NCBI RefSeq assembly: GCF_000430725.1
Contig: NZ_AUMO01000078.1
Location: 1 to 41,726, forward strand
Source of the DNA: Azohydromonas australica DSM 1124
GTDB taxonomy: Bacteria > Pseudomonadota > Gammaproteobacteria > Burkholderiales > Burkholderiaceae_C
Length of the DNA stretch: 41,726 bases
Reading direction: 5' to 3'
A model generated the notes under the pieces. It saw nothing but the letters and a program-made list of their open reading frames with translations, searched no databases and was not told where the DNA came from. Of this stretch, positions 1 to 9,252 are shown piece by piece; the stretch's first letter is position 1, and each line of letters opens with the position of its first letter. Both the position numbers and the translations under genes were made by a program.

Positions 1-185
1 TCGCGTTCGATGTCCAGGCACGGGTAGGCCACGCCCGGGGAGTAGGCCAGCGACAGGTCGCGCTGGTTGGACAGCGGCTTGGTCGGGGCGATGGAGATCT
101 TGCCGCGCGAGGGCGAGCGGTGGTACTCGCGGGCGGCATCGCGCAGGGCCAGCTCGGCCGGGGACATGGTGTGCTCAGTGGACAT
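1..185 (-). CDS. maeB: NADP-dependent malic enzyme, N-terminal 61 residues (cut by window edge)
   Basis: The gene starts at an ATG at 185 and runs off the left edge in an open frame. The translated start contains GKISIAPTKPL and SNQRDLSLAYSPGVAYPCL, the N-terminal signature of the large bacterial malic enzymes of the MaeB type (malic domain, often fused to a phosphotransacetylase-like domain). These decarboxylate malate to pyruvate and make NADPH in the cytoplasm. Only the N-terminus is visible, so the C-terminal domain cannot be checked. It is probably a chromosomal housekeeping gene flanking the catabolic cluster. The family call is firm; the NADP preference is inferred. Confidence 0.85.
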   Translation of the reverse strand, partial: MSTEHTMSPAELALRDAAREYHRSPSRGKISIAPTKPLSNQRDLSLAYSPGVAYPCLDIER

Positions 186-342
186 GAAAACTCGATTCAA
201 GCGGGCAATTGAGCCCTTCGGTTGACATTGGAAATGCCTCACGGCGTACGGCCCCTACCAATGGGTTGGCTGCCAGCCCTGGATCACTGTGAGTAACGGC
301 ACGCCGAAACAAGGACCATCGGTGAATGCGGCGCAAGCACGT

Positions 343-1310
343 TCAATCGGCTCGGATACCGCGCTCGGTGATCACTCGCCCCCACTTGTCCATCTCGGAC
401 TTCAGGTGCACGCGCAGCTGTTCTGGTGTGCTTCCTACCGGCTCGGCACCGATCAGCGCCAGGCGTTGGCGTACCTCTGGCTTGCGCAGCGCGTCGAGCA
501 GCGCCTGGTTGAGCTTGGAAGTCACGGACTGCGGAGTGCCCGCGGGCAGGTACACGGCGAACCAGGGTGAGGCTCGTATCCCGGATACCCGGCTTCCGCA
601 ACGGTGGGTATCTGCGGCAGTGCGGTGGAGCGCGTGCGCGTGGTCACAGCCAGGGCCCTCAGCTTGCCGGACTCGATGTGCGGGCGTGCTGAAGTAATGC
701 TGTCGAACATCAGGTCCACCTGCCCGCCCAGCAGGTCATTCATCGCCGGGCCACTGCCCTTGTAGGGCACGTGCAGAAGCTTGACCATTGCCATCGAGGC
801 AAACAGTTCGCCCGCCAAGTGCAGCGAAGTACCGTTGCCGGCCGAGGCGTATGTGATGGCGCCCGGCTTGGCTTTGGCCTGAGCGATCACGTCGGCCACC
901 GAGCGCGCCGGATTGGCCGCTGGCACCACCAGCACGTTGGGCACGATCGCCACCAACGACACGGGCTCGAAGTGCTTGACGGCGTCGAAGCTGAGCTTGC
1001 TGTACAGGAAGGAGTTCACCGCCATGCCGTTGGCCACGATCATCATCGTGTAGCCGTCAGCTGGCGCTTTGGCGACGAGGTCCATCCCGATGTTGCCGCC
1101 AGCTCCCGGCTTGTTCTCGGTCACGAAGCTCTGACCCAGTGCGCGACCCATGTGCTCGGCGAGCGCGCGCGCGATCACGTCCATGGCACCCGCTGGCGGA
1201 AACGGGACGATCCAGCGCACGGGCTTGGATAGGAACGCCGGATCCTGTGCAAAGGCATGGCCAGCGCAGGCCACGCTCAAGGCAGCCATGACGGTTCGAC
1301 GGTTGGGCAT
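343..1310 (-). pseudogene. Bug/TctC-family tripartite tricarboxylate receptor, frameshifted
   Basis: Two frames together make one normal Bug receptor of about 322 residues. The first (from an ATG at 1310) has a signal peptide ending near AHAFAQ, then KPVRWIVPFPPAGAMD, VTENKPGAGGNIG and LHVPYKGSGPAMNDLLGGQVD. It loses homology after EAGYPGYE. The second frame resumes with PWFAVYLPAGTPQSV and ends at 343 with the family-typical WGRVITERGI. The switch near 571-573 fits one missing base. The product would be a periplasmic binding protein for carboxylates, working with TctAB-type membrane subunits, none of which are in the window. It could be a true pseudogene or a sequencing deletion. Confidence 0.8.
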
Positions 1311-1396
1311 ATGCCTCCTCCTGGGAGTGATACGGATGACGCTTACCCGGTCACAAGCGCCATGGGCTTGCTTGCTGATGAAGAGCTGAGCAAGGC

Positions 1397-2413
1397 CTAT
1401 TGAAAGCCGCTGACGCGCTCCAGCTCCGAGCGCAGGAGCCGGACCAGCGTCGGGTCATAGCTCTGAAGCACGCGTTCCACCACCGGCCGCGTGGCTTGAC
1501 GCATCCGTTCGCGCTCCGAGTTGGATACCTCGTTGAACTGCATGCCGGACGACCTGAGTTCCTCTACGGCCTTGCGGGCTTGCTGGCGGCTTGCCTGGCG
1601 TTCATGGTCGCGGGCTTCCAGCGCGGCGGTCTGCAGGAGCTGCTGTTCCTGGGCAGAGAGCTTGTCCCAGAACTTCTTGCTCACCAGCACCACGATGACG
1701 CCATACGCATGGCCGGTGGCACTGAGATACTTCTGGGCCTCGTACAGCTTGGCCGTGCGCGTGATCAGGTACGGGTTCTCCTGTGCATCGAGCGCCTTGC
1801 TCTCCAGGGCGCCATGCAGCTCCGCGAAGGACATGGGCACCGGATTGGTCCGCAGCGCCTTGAAGGTGTCGATGAAGACCGGGTTCTGCTGCACCCGGAT
1901 CTTCAGACCATCGAGGTCTTCCAGCCGCTGAATCGGCCGCTTGCTGTTGCTCACGTGGCGGAAGCCGTTCTCCCAGAAGGCCAGGCCGACCAAGCCCTTC
2001 TCCGGCAGCTTGGCGAGCAAGGCCTGGCCGAACGGACCGTCCAACAGGGCATCCGCCTGCGCCGGCGTGCTGACAAGGAACGGCAGGTCCAGCAGGCCGA
2101 ACTCCTTGACCATGGTGGCCACCGGCGGAGTGCCCGGCGCGAACATCTCCTGCACGCCGCCTGCCAGCGCGGACAGCTGCTGCATCTCGTTGCCCAACTG
2201 CAGTGCCGGGTACTCGCGTACCTTGACCTTGCCGCCGCTGCGGGCTGACACGATTTCGGCAAACTTCTTGGTGCCGATGCTGATGGGATGATCCGCGTTG
2301 ACGGGATGGCCCATGCGAATCGTGCGCTCCTCGGAGCCTTGTGCCTGCGCCGCGGCGGCAAGGAACACAGCCGCTGCGATCAGCGTCCGGCGTGCGATCC
2401 CGGAAATGTTCAT
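1397..2413 (-). CDS. TRAP transporter solute-binding protein, DctP family
   Basis: The product has 338 residues with an N-terminal signal peptide (cleavage likely after AAAAQAQG). The mature part carries DctP-family landmarks: an opening IRMGHPVNADHPIS strand, GLLDLPFLV, the substrate-carboxylate region LKIRVQQNPVFIDTFKALRTNPVPMSFAEL, and ALDAQENPY. It should be a periplasmic receptor for an organic acid feeding a TRAP membrane pair. No DctQ or DctM subunit lies in the window, so it is an orphan receptor or its partners are elsewhere. It lies downstream of the ben genes and the exported M20 amidohydrolase on the same strand, so an aromatic acid ligand is possible but unproven. Confidence 0.85.
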   Translation of the reverse strand: MNISGIARRTLIAAAVFLAAAAQAQGSEERTIRMGHPVNADHPISIGTKKFAEIVSARSGGKVKVREYPALQLGNEMQQLSALAGGVQEMFAPGTPPVATMVKEFGLLDLPFLVSTPAQADALLDGPFGQALLAKLPEKGLVGLAFWENGFRHVSNSKRPIQRLEDLDGLKIRVQQNPVFIDTFKALRTNPVPMSFAELHGALESKALDAQENPYLITRTAKLYEAQKYLSATGHAYGVIVVLVSKKFWDKLSAQEQQLLQTAALEARDHERQASRQQARKAVEELRSSGMQFNEVSNSERERMRQATRPVVERVLQSYDPTLVRLLRSELERVSGFQ

Positions 2414-2603
2414 GTGGTCTCCAGTTGAATGGGTGTTGAGCGATCGATTACTGGTGGAGCGTCTTTACGGCGCACTGCGACAGCGCCTGCCGTCCGAAAC
2501 GCGCGCTGGGTCCGCCTCAAGGACCGATCCATTTGGCATAGGCCCGGCAGGACGACATTGCTGCGCGGCCAGCCTCTGCATGGAATGGCACGCATGTTGC
2601 GAG

Positions 2604-3935
2604 TCAGTTCTGCAGTGTGCTCAGCACAGCCAGGCTCATGGCCTTGACAGCCGTCTTGATGGACGGTTCGGGCACCGGCGCGAAAAACGGCGAATGGTTG
2701 CCTGGCAGTGGCTTGCCTTGCGGCTGGCGTGCGGCCTCGACGTCCTTTGGGTCGTACACGCCAACGAGAAAGAACATCGACGGCACGCCTGCTGCGCCGT
2801 ATTCGGCGAAGTCTTCGCTTGCCGTGATGGGAGGCAGGCGCTTGACCTTGGCACCGAAGGCCGCTTTCAGCGAGGCTTCGGCACGCTCAACCAGGGCTGT
2901 GTCGTTGATCGTCGCGTCACCGCTCGGGACGAGTTTCACGTCCGGCTCGGGCGCACCAGACATGGCTGCAGTGGCGGTCGCGGTGCGCTGTATGCCCTCG
3001 CGCATCTTGGCGCGTACGGCCGGGTCGTAGCTGCGCAAGGTGCCCCGCAGCAGCACGTTGTCCGGGATGATGTTGCCAGTGGTGCCGCCCTGGATCGAGC
3101 CGATGCTGAACACGCCGAACTGGAACGGGTCTTTCTCGCGGCTGATCACGCCCTGCACGTCGACGACAAAACGCGACGCCATCAGCACCGGATCGATCGA
3201 CTTGTCCGGGGCCGATCCGTGCGCACCGCGCCCGTGAAACCGCGCCTCGAAGACGTCGGAGCTCGATGTCACCGCGCCGACGTTGAAGCCGATCTCGCCA
3301 TAGGCCATGGGCCAACTGTGCAGCGCGAACGCGAAGTCCGCCTTGCCGAAACGCTTGAACAAGCCATCTTCCAGCATCGCCTTTGCGCCACCCAGGACCT
3401 CCTCCGCGGGCTGGGCCACGAACATCAGCGTGCCCTGCCAGCGGCCCTTCAGACCCGCCAGCGTCTTGGCGGTGCCGACCCAGCTCGCCATGTGCAGGTC
3501 GTGCCCGCAGCTATGGGCAACGAAGGTTTCCTTCCCCTCGTAGCTGACCCGCTTCTTGCTCGCATAAGGCAGGCCGGTTTTCTCTTCCATCGGCAGCGCG
3601 TCGAGCTCGGTGCGCACCAGGATTGTCGGACCGGCCCCATTGCGAAGCAGTCCAACGACACCAGTCTTGCCAACGCCCTCCGTGACTTCGAAGCCCAGCG
3701 TACGCAGCTCGCTGGCGAGCGTGCGCGCGGTGCTGACCTCCTCGAACGCGAGTTCGGGATGCGCATGGATGTCCTTGTAGACACGCTCCACGCTGGCGTA
3801 ATGACGCTCGATCTGTGCATCGATGTCCTGGCCGAAGCGCTCGGCTGTGCTCATGGGCTGAGCTTGCACCGTGGCGACAAGCGCCCACGCTGCTGCGCCA
3901 GCGCTGGCACGCGCACGGATTGTCAAGGTGTCCAT
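2604..3935 (-). CDS. Exported M20 metallo-amidohydrolase (hippurate hydrolase / AbgB-like)
   Basis: The product has 443 residues from the ATG at 3935; a GTG 24 bases upstream is less likely. A signal peptide (residues about 1-26, ending ATVQAQP) predicts a periplasmic enzyme, whereas most M20D amidohydrolases are cytoplasmic. Metal-binding and catalytic landmarks are HAHPEL (57-62), HSCGHD (141-146, C143 and H145), the PAEE glutamates E178/E179, ASEDF, and the C-terminal GNHSPFF histidine. The family removes acyl groups from amino acids, for example hippurate to benzoate plus glycine, or indole-3-acetyl amides. Its place directly after benK, whose stop lies 20 bases upstream, suggests that it releases benzoate from an N-acyl conjugate outside the cytoplasm. 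The substrate is inferred. Confidence 0.8.
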   Translation of the reverse strand: MDTLTIRARASAGAAAWALVATVQAQPMSTAERFGQDIDAQIERHYASVERVYKDIHAHPELAFEEVSTARTLASELRTLGFEVTEGVGKTGVVGLLRNGAGPTILVRTELDALPMEEKTGLPYASKKRVSYEGKETFVAHSCGHDLHMASWVGTAKTLAGLKGRWQGTLMFVAQPAEEVLGGAKAMLEDGLFKRFGKADFAFALHSWPMAYGEIGFNVGAVTSSSDVFEARFHGRGAHGSAPDKSIDPVLMASRFVVDVQGVISREKDPFQFGVFSIGSIQGGTTGNIIPDNVLLRGTLRSYDPAVRAKMREGIQRTATATAAMSGAPEPDVKLVPSGDATINDTALVERAEASLKAAFGAKVKRLPPITASEDFAEYGAAGVPSMFFLVGVYDPKDVEAARQPQGKPLPGNHSPFFAPVPEPSIKTAVKAMSLAVLSTLQN

Positions 3936-3955
3936 GTGGCTGCCTCGCCTCGGCC

Positions 3956-5332
3956 TCACTTGCGCTCGATGCCAGCACCCATGGGCGCCGGGCCGGAGCC
4001 AACCACCTTCACACTCTGCTGGTGTGCAGAAGCAGCGCGACCGTGATTGATCATCGCCACGGCGGCCGCGGCAATCACCGCGGGAATAGCGATGGCGATG
4101 AAGTTCTGCTGCAGCGGCAGTGTCATGCCAACCAGCGCGCCAATCACGATCGGCGCCAGGATCGCGCCACTGCGGCCGACGCCTGAGGCCAGGCCGATGC
4201 CGGTGGAGCGGATCGCCATCGGGTAGAACTGCCCGGCGTAGGCGTAGGTGACGATCTGCGTGCCGATGGTCGAGGCACCAGCCAGGCCAACGACCAGGAA
4301 CAGCGCCTCAGTAGGCATGGGAACGCCAAGCAGCGTGATCGACACGGCCGCCAACACGTACATCGAGAACAGCACCCACTTGATGTGCAAGCGGTCAGCC
4401 AACCAGCCGCCGCCCACCGCGCCGATCATGGCGCCGAAGTTCAGCGTCAGCACGAAAGTCAGCGCCGATCCCAGGCTGTAGCCGGCGCTGGCCATCAGCT
4501 TGGTCAGCCAGGAGCTCAGCGCGTAGACCATGAACAGGCACATGAAGAAAGCGATCCAGAACATCACCGTGCTGAAGCCGCGACCATCCTGGAACAGGTG
4601 GCGTACCGGCGCGTTGCTGGCCTTGTCCGCCGTGGGCAGCGCAAAGTGGTCGCTGGCCGTCGGACGAAAGCCAGGATCCAGCCGCGCGACGATGGCCTTG
4701 AGCTCGTCGTGGCGCCCTTGCTTGAGCAGGAAGGGCATCGACTCTGGCAGCGACTTCAGGATGAACGGGATCAGCACTACCGGCAGCGCCGCCGCCAGGA
4801 ACACGGACTGCCAGCCGTAGCTTTCGATCAGCCCTTTGCCCAGGACCGCGGCGAGCATGCCGCCCACCGCATAGCCGCTGAACATCAGCGTGACCATCGT
4901 GGAGCGCACCTTGCGCGGCGAGTACTCGGTCATCTGTGCGACAACGTTAGGCATGACGCCGCCGATGCCCAGCCCCGCCAGGAAGCGGGTGGCACTGAAC
5001 ATCACCGGGTCGTTCGTCATCCCGGCCACGGCGGTGAACACGCTGAAGAGGGCGATGCAGATCACGATGGCCCAGCGACGGCCGATGCGGTCGGCGATGG
5101 TGCCCAGGAAGATGGCGCCGAACATCATGCCGAACAGCGCCGAGCTGACCATGAAGCCGGCCTGGGTCGGGTCCACGCCCATCTGCTTCATGATCGACGG
5201 CAGCGCAATGCCGGCGACCGCGAGGTCGTAGCCGTCGAAGATGATGATGAGTGCGCACCAGAAGAGGACAAGACCGTGGAAGCGATTGAACCGGGCCTCG
5301 TCGGCGATCTTGTGGACGTCAATCTGTCTCAT
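3956..5332 (-). CDS. benK: MFS aromatic acid:H+ symporter (BenK/PcaK type)
   Basis: This is a 458-residue, 12-helix major facilitator of the aromatic acid:H+ symporter family. Landmarks are DGYDLAVAGIALP in helix 1 (the DGxD motif of this family), GxxADRIGRR in the loop after helix 2, ATRFLAGLGIGGVMPN in helix 4, and a second GGGWLADRLHIKW after helix 7. It should import benzoate or a related aromatic acid across the inner membrane. It lies 40 bases downstream of benD, so it is probably the transporter of the ben operon. BenE, encoded at 12943, would be a second benzoate importer. PcaK- or MhpT-type substrates cannot be excluded from sequence. Confidence 0.88.
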   Translation of the reverse strand: MRQIDVHKIADEARFNRFHGLVLFWCALIIIFDGYDLAVAGIALPSIMKQMGVDPTQAGFMVSSALFGMMFGAIFLGTIADRIGRRWAIVICIALFSVFTAVAGMTNDPVMFSATRFLAGLGIGGVMPNVVAQMTEYSPRKVRSTMVTLMFSGYAVGGMLAAVLGKGLIESYGWQSVFLAAALPVVLIPFILKSLPESMPFLLKQGRHDELKAIVARLDPGFRPTASDHFALPTADKASNAPVRHLFQDGRGFSTVMFWIAFFMCLFMVYALSSWLTKLMASAGYSLGSALTFVLTLNFGAMIGAVGGGWLADRLHIKWVLFSMYVLAAVSITLLGVPMPTEALFLVVGLAGASTIGTQIVTYAYAGQFYPMAIRSTGIGLASGVGRSGAILAPIVIGALVGMTLPLQQNFIAIAIPAVIAAAAVAMINHGRAASAHQQSVKVVGSGPAPMGAGIERK

Positions 5333-5372
5333 AGTGTTGTCTCCGGGAGATTTTGTGATGTAGGGATGAGGC

Positions 5373-6158
5373 TCAGCCGATGTCGCCGCCGCCCACGGGC
5401 AGCGTCACGCCGGTGATATAGGTTGCCTCGTCGGAAGCGAGGAACAGGATCGCGCCGACCTGCTCCTCGATGGTTCCGTAGCGCTTCATGAGGCTCGAAT
5501 CCACGGTCTGGTCCACGATCTGCTGGTACCAGGCCTTTTCCTGCTCAGTGGGCACTTCCGCGTTGCGCGGGATGCGCCGCGGCGGAGCCTCGGTGCCGCC
5601 GGGGGCAGTGGCGTTGACGCGGATGCCGCGCTGCGCGTTCTCGAAAGCCAGGCACGCCGTGAGCGCGTTGACGCCGCCCTTGGCTGCACCATAAGGCGCG
5701 CGGTTGACGCCGCGTGTGGCGATGGAGGAGACGTTGACGATGGAGCCGCTGCCCTGCTTGAGCATGTGCGGCAGCGCCGCATGACAGCACCATAACGTTG
5801 GGAACAGCGAGCGCCGCACCTCGGCCTCGATCTCGTGCTCGCGGTAGTGCTCGAAAGGCTTGGCCCAGATCGTGCCGCCGACGTTGTTCACCAGGATGTC
5901 CAGTCGACCGAAGCGGTCCACGGCCTCGGCGATCACGCGCTCGGCGTCGGCGTTGCGCTCCAGGTCGGCGGTCAGCGTCAGCACCCGATCGGCGACGCCG
6001 GGCAGGTCTCGCAGTTCGTGGACCAGTTCGGAGCGGTCCACCGCCGCCACGCTCCCCCCCTCCTCCAGCAGCCGTTCGACGACGCGCCGGCCGATGCCCT
6101 GCGCCGCCCCAGTGATGACGGCAACCTTGTTCTCGAAGCGTTGGTTCATGGTATTCAT
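5373..6158 (-). CDS. benD: cis-1,2-dihydroxycyclohexa-3,5-diene-1-carboxylate dehydrogenase
   Basis: This 261-residue short-chain dehydrogenase oxidises the benzoate cis-diol to catechol with loss of CO2, using NAD+. The nucleotide motif TGAAQGIG is at 16-23, NNVGG at 91-95, the catalytic serine at 144/145, and the YxxxK pair at Y156/K160. It follows benA, benB and benC in the classical order. Two starts are possible: ATG at 6158 or ATG at 6149. The ribosome-binding site is poor, because the first ATG is preceded almost directly by a T8 run. An intrinsic terminator (6163-6203) lies between benC and benD, so benD may be expressed at a lower level than benABC. Confidence 0.93.
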   Translation of the reverse strand: MNTMNQRFENKVAVITGAAQGIGRRVVERLLEEGGSVAAVDRSELVHELRDLPGVADRVLTLTADLERNADAERVIAEAVDRFGRLDILVNNVGGTIWAKPFEHYREHEIEAEVRRSLFPTLWCCHAALPHMLKQGSGSIVNVSSIATRGVNRAPYGAAKGGVNALTACLAFENAQRGIRVNATAPGGTEAPPRRIPRNAEVPTEQEKAWYQQIVDQTVDSSLMKRYGTIEEQVGAILFLASDEATYITGVTLPVGGGDIG

Positions 6159-6162
6159 CCCG

Positions 6163-6203
6163 AAAAAAAATGGCCCGAGCAGCCGGTTGACCGGTACGGG
6201 CCA
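6163..6203 (-). terminator. Intrinsic terminator or attenuator between benC and benD
   Basis: Read on the minus strand, TGGCCCG (6203-6197) pairs with CGGGCCA (6177-6171), with an inner CCGG-tcaa-CCGG stem, and is followed at once by eight Ts (6170-6163). This is a textbook rho-independent terminator. It lies after the benC stop and only a few bases before the benD start, so it is inside the operon and not at its end. Confidence 0.85.
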
Positions 6204-6215
6204 GAAGGAGACAAC

Positions 6216-7223
6216 TCAGACGCTGGCGGCGAACTTCTCGTAATGGAAACTGGCCGGCTGGATGCCGCGCTCACGGATGAAATGGCTCACCGCTTCCACC
6301 ATCGGCGGCGGCCCGCACAGGTAGACGTCCACTTCGCCTTCATGCAGGTGCGCCGGCTGGATGTGGTTCGTCACGTAACCCTTGTTCGGGTAGGAGCTCT
6401 CGGGGCTGGCCACGCAGGCGGCGAAAGTGAAGTTGGGGATGCGCTTGGCAAAGTCCTCCAGCTTGTCCATATCCACCAGGTCGGCGTCGTTGGTGACGCC
6501 GTAGATCAGGTGCAGCGGATGGCTGCTGCCGTCAGCGGCAATCTTCTCCAGCATGGCGGTGAAGGGCGCCAGGCCCGTGCCGCCGGCCAGCAGCAGCAGC
6601 GGCCGCTTGATCTCGCGCAGGTAGAAGGTGCCCAGCGGACCGGTGAGCGTCATGCGGTCACCCGGCTTGGCCTGGCCCGTGAGGTAGCCGCTCATGAGGC
6701 CGCCGGGTACGTTGCGGATCAGGAACGACACCTCGCCGTCTCGCACCAGCGAGCTGAAGGAGTACGCACGGGTATGGCTGCTGCCGGGTACCTGCAGGTT
6801 CACGTACTGGCCCGGCAGGAAGGCGAGCTTGTTGAGCGACTCGTCCTTGAGCGTGAGCGAGAGGGTGCTGGGCGAGAGCTGGCGCACCTCACTGACTGCA
6901 GCTTCGAGCGCTGCTTGCTGGGTGCGGCACACGGCTGAGGACGCAGGCACCTGCACCACGCAGTCGCCTTGGGCACGCATCTGGCAAGTCAGCACGTAGC
7001 CCAGCGAGGCTTCTTCCTCGCTGAGCGCGTCCTCGATGTAGTCACCCATCTCGAACTTGCCGGATTCGGCAAGGCACTTGCAGGTGCCGCAGGCGCCATC
7101 GCGGCAGTCCAGCGGGATGTTCACGCCCTGGCGGTACGCAGCATCAGCCACGGTTTCCGTCGGGTTGGCGTCGATGAAACGGGTAACGCCGTCTTCGAAA
7201 CGAAGGGCAATCTGGTGGGGCAT
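6216..7223 (-). CDS. benC: Benzoate 1,2-dioxygenase electron transfer component (ferredoxin-FAD-NADH reductase)
   Basis: This 335-residue reductase passes electrons from NADH to the BenAB oxygenase. The N-terminal plant-type [2Fe-2S] domain has cysteines C40, C45, C48 and C80. The flavin domain shows RAYSFS at 152-157. The NAD-binding domain shows GGTGLAP at 214-220 and a C-terminal LCGPPPMVEAV. The domain order and length are those of class IB dioxygenase reductases such as BenC and XylZ. It lies 60 bases after benB; the gap holds a perfect 7-bp hairpin (7249-7267). Confidence 0.95.
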   Translation of the reverse strand: MPHQIALRFEDGVTRFIDANPTETVADAAYRQGVNIPLDCRDGACGTCKCLAESGKFEMGDYIEDALSEEEASLGYVLTCQMRAQGDCVVQVPASSAVCRTQQAALEAAVSEVRQLSPSTLSLTLKDESLNKLAFLPGQYVNLQVPGSSHTRAYSFSSLVRDGEVSFLIRNVPGGLMSGYLTGQAKPGDRMTLTGPLGTFYLREIKRPLLLLAGGTGLAPFTAMLEKIAADGSSHPLHLIYGVTNDADLVDMDKLEDFAKRIPNFTFAACVASPESSYPNKGYVTNHIQPAHLHEGEVDVYLCGPPPMVEAVSHFIRERGIQPASFHYEKFAASV

Positions 7224-7248
7224 GGCAAAACTCCTCCACGCGGCTAGC

Positions 7249-7267
7249 GCCCTGCTTGGCGCAGGGC
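7249..7267 (-). repeat. Intercistronic hairpin, benB-benC gap
   Basis: This is a perfect inverted repeat, GCCCTGC-5nt-GCAGGGC, in the gap between benB and benC. There is no T tract, so it is more likely an mRNA stability or processing element than a terminator. Confidence 0.55.
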
Positions 7268-7283
7268 CCCAGCTGCTGCAGAC

Positions 7284-7769
7284 TCAGATGTGGTACACGT
7301 CCAGGACGTGGTGGATGTAGTCGTTCTTCAGCACCACATGCTTGCGCTTGATGAGCGGTTGGCCGCTGCTCAAGTCGAGCGTGTAGTAGCTGGTGCCGAA
7401 GTAGCCGTCCACGATCTTGTAGCGGTAGCTCAAGGTGTGCCAGTTGAAGCGCACTTCGAGCTGGTCACCCTGCTGCGACACGATCTCCACGTTGTGGATG
7501 TTGTGGCCCGTGCGCGGCTCGGGCATGCTGGCCGCCGAGCGTTCAGTCTTGATACGAAAGACCCGGTCCTCCAGGCCGCCCTTGTTGGCGTAATAGATCA
7601 GCGAGATCTCGCGCTGAGGGTCCGTGGTGAGTTGGTCGTCATCGTCCCAGGAAGGCATCCAGAAGTCGACTTCGGGGTGGTAGCAAGCGAGCCACTCGTC
7701 CCACTGTCGGTCGTCCAGCAGCCGGGCTTCGCGGTACAGGAAGGCCTGGACTTGTTCGATGGTCATCAT
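7284..7769 (-). CDS. benB: Benzoate 1,2-dioxygenase, small (beta) subunit
   Basis: The product has 161 residues, the usual BenB length. It belongs to the ring-hydroxylating dioxygenase beta family (cystatin/SnoaL-like fold). Landmarks are EQVQAFLYREARLLDDRQWDEWL at the start, then YHPEVDFWMPSWDDDD, and a C-terminal YFGTSYYTLDLSSG followed by KRKHVVLKNDYIHHVLDVYHI. It has a structural role in the alpha3-beta3 hexamer and carries no metal centre. It follows benA by 14 bases, consistent with translational coupling. Confidence 0.95.
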   Translation of the reverse strand: MMTIEQVQAFLYREARLLDDRQWDEWLACYHPEVDFWMPSWDDDDQLTTDPQREISLIYYANKGGLEDRVFRIKTERSAASMPEPRTGHNIHNVEIVSQQGDQLEVRFNWHTLSYRYKIVDGYFGTSYYTLDLSSGQPLIKRKHVVLKNDYIHHVLDVYHI

Positions 7770-7783
7770 TTTTCGCGTCTCCT

Positions 7784-9199
7784 TCAGGCGTGGTCGCAGG
7801 CTTGGCTGTGGTCACAAACGACGTGCTCGACGCCCGCGGCCTGACGGGCCTCCTCAACCTCGACGGCACGCTGCATGGTTTCCAGCCAGTACCGGTGCTG
7901 CTCGGTATAGAGGCCCTCGTCCTCGGTCTTCACGCCGGAAAGCGTGGGGTTGAGTCCGATTTCCTTGGCTGCTTCGTCGGGCCCTTGCACCCAGTGCGCC
8001 GCGCCACGGCACATGTCGTTCCACTCCAACGCGATGCCGGCGTAGCCCTGCTGGCAGGCGCGGAACTCCTCCAGGTCGTCCGGCGTGGCCATGCCGGTAG
8101 CGTTGAAGAAGTCCTCGTACTGACGGATGCGCCGGGCGCGCGCCTCGGCCGACTCGCCCTTGGGCGCGATGCAGTAGATGGTGACCTCGGTCTTGTCCAC
8201 GGCGATGGGGCGCAGCACGCGGATCTGTGATCCGAACTGGTCCATCAGGTAGACGTTCGGGTACAGGCACAGGTTGCGGGAATGGCCGATCATCCAGTCG
8301 GCCATGGCCTGGCCGTACTTTTCGATGAGCTGATCGCGAATCATGTGGGCCGGGCGGTCCTCGGGGTTGGCCCACTTGGTCCACAGCAGCATGTGGCCGT
8401 GCTCGAAGGAGTAGAAGCCGCCGCCCTGCTTGGCCCAGCTGCCCGCGTCCATCGCCTTGATGTTGTCGCCCGCGGCGGCGAGCTTGCGCTGGTTGGTCGT
8501 GGCGGCGTAGTTCCAGTGCACCGAGCTGACGTGGTAGCCGTCGGCGCCGTTTTCGGCCTGCAGCTTCCAGTTGCCGTCATAGGTGTAGGTGGACGCTCCG
8601 CGCAGCACTTCCAGCCCCTCAGGCGACTGGTCCACGATCATGTCGATGATCTTGGTGGCTTCGCCTAGGAACTCGGTGAGCGGCGGCACGTCGGGGTTGA
8701 GGCTGCCGAAAAGAAAGCCCCGGTAGCTCTCGAAGCGCGCGACCTTCTTCAGGTCGTGGCTGCCTTCCTTGTTGAAGGTGTCGGGGTAGCCTGCGCCGCT
8801 GGCGTCCTTGACCTTGAGCAGTTTGCCGGAGTTGTTGAAGGTCCAGCCGTGGAAGGTGCAGGTGAAGCTGGCCTTGTTGCCCCGCTTGTGGCGGCACAGC
8901 GTGGCGCCGCGGTGCGAACAGGCGTTGATGATGGCGTTGAGCTCGCCGGCCTTGTTGCGGGTGATGACGATGGGCTGACGGCCCATGGTCGTCGTGAAGT
9001 AGTCGTTGACGCCCGGGATCTGGCTCTCGTGGGCCAGGTAGATCCAGTTGCCCTCGAAGATGTGCTTCATCTCCAGCTCGAACAGCTCCTCGTCCGTGAA
9101 CGCGGCGCGGTGCAGGCGGTAGATGTGCTGGTCCTTGTTCTCGACCAGCATGCCGGCCAGGCGCTGCTTGACGCCGGCAAGGGATGCGGAAGTGCTCAT
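7784..9199 (-). CDS. benA: Benzoate 1,2-dioxygenase, large (alpha) subunit
   Basis: This 471-residue catalytic subunit dihydroxylates benzoate at C1/C2. The Rieske motif is C94-x-H96 with C114-x2-H117. The mononuclear iron site contains D220, H223 and H228 ([12 protein letters not shown]). I chose the ATG at 9199 (MSTSASLAG) because GGAG lies six bases before it. An in-frame ATG at 9211 has no comparable site and would overlap that GGAG. The substrate is called from similarity of the whole sequence to BenA/XylX and from its place between cat genes and benBCD; toluate is a possible extra substrate. Confidence 0.95.
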   Translation of the reverse strand: MSTSASLAGVKQRLAGMLVENKDQHIYRLHRAAFTDEELFELEMKHIFEGNWIYLAHESQIPGVNDYFTTTMGRQPIVITRNKAGELNAIINACSHRGATLCRHKRGNKASFTCTFHGWTFNNSGKLLKVKDASGAGYPDTFNKEGSHDLKKVARFESYRGFLFGSLNPDVPPLTEFLGEATKIIDMIVDQSPEGLEVLRGASTYTYDGNWKLQAENGADGYHVSSVHWNYAATTNQRKLAAAGDNIKAMDAGSWAKQGGGFYSFEHGHMLLWTKWANPEDRPAHMIRDQLIEKYGQAMADWMIGHSRNLCLYPNVYLMDQFGSQIRVLRPIAVDKTEVTIYCIAPKGESAEARARRIRQYEDFFNATGMATPDDLEEFRACQQGYAGIALEWNDMCRGAAHWVQGPDEAAKEIGLNPTLSGVKTEDEGLYTEQHRYWLETMQRAVEVEEARQAAGVEHVVCDHSQACDHA

Positions 9200-9252
9200 G
9201 CTTGTCTCCATGCCCGGTCAAGCGGGCGGCATTGGGGCAAGGCTTCGCCCAG

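Noticed and set aside
2298..4046. Very long plus-strand open frame across the M20 amidohydrolase gene
   Set aside because: It is antisense to a well supported gene; its translation is rich in His, Arg and Gly with no domain, as expected for a shadow frame in GC-rich DNA.
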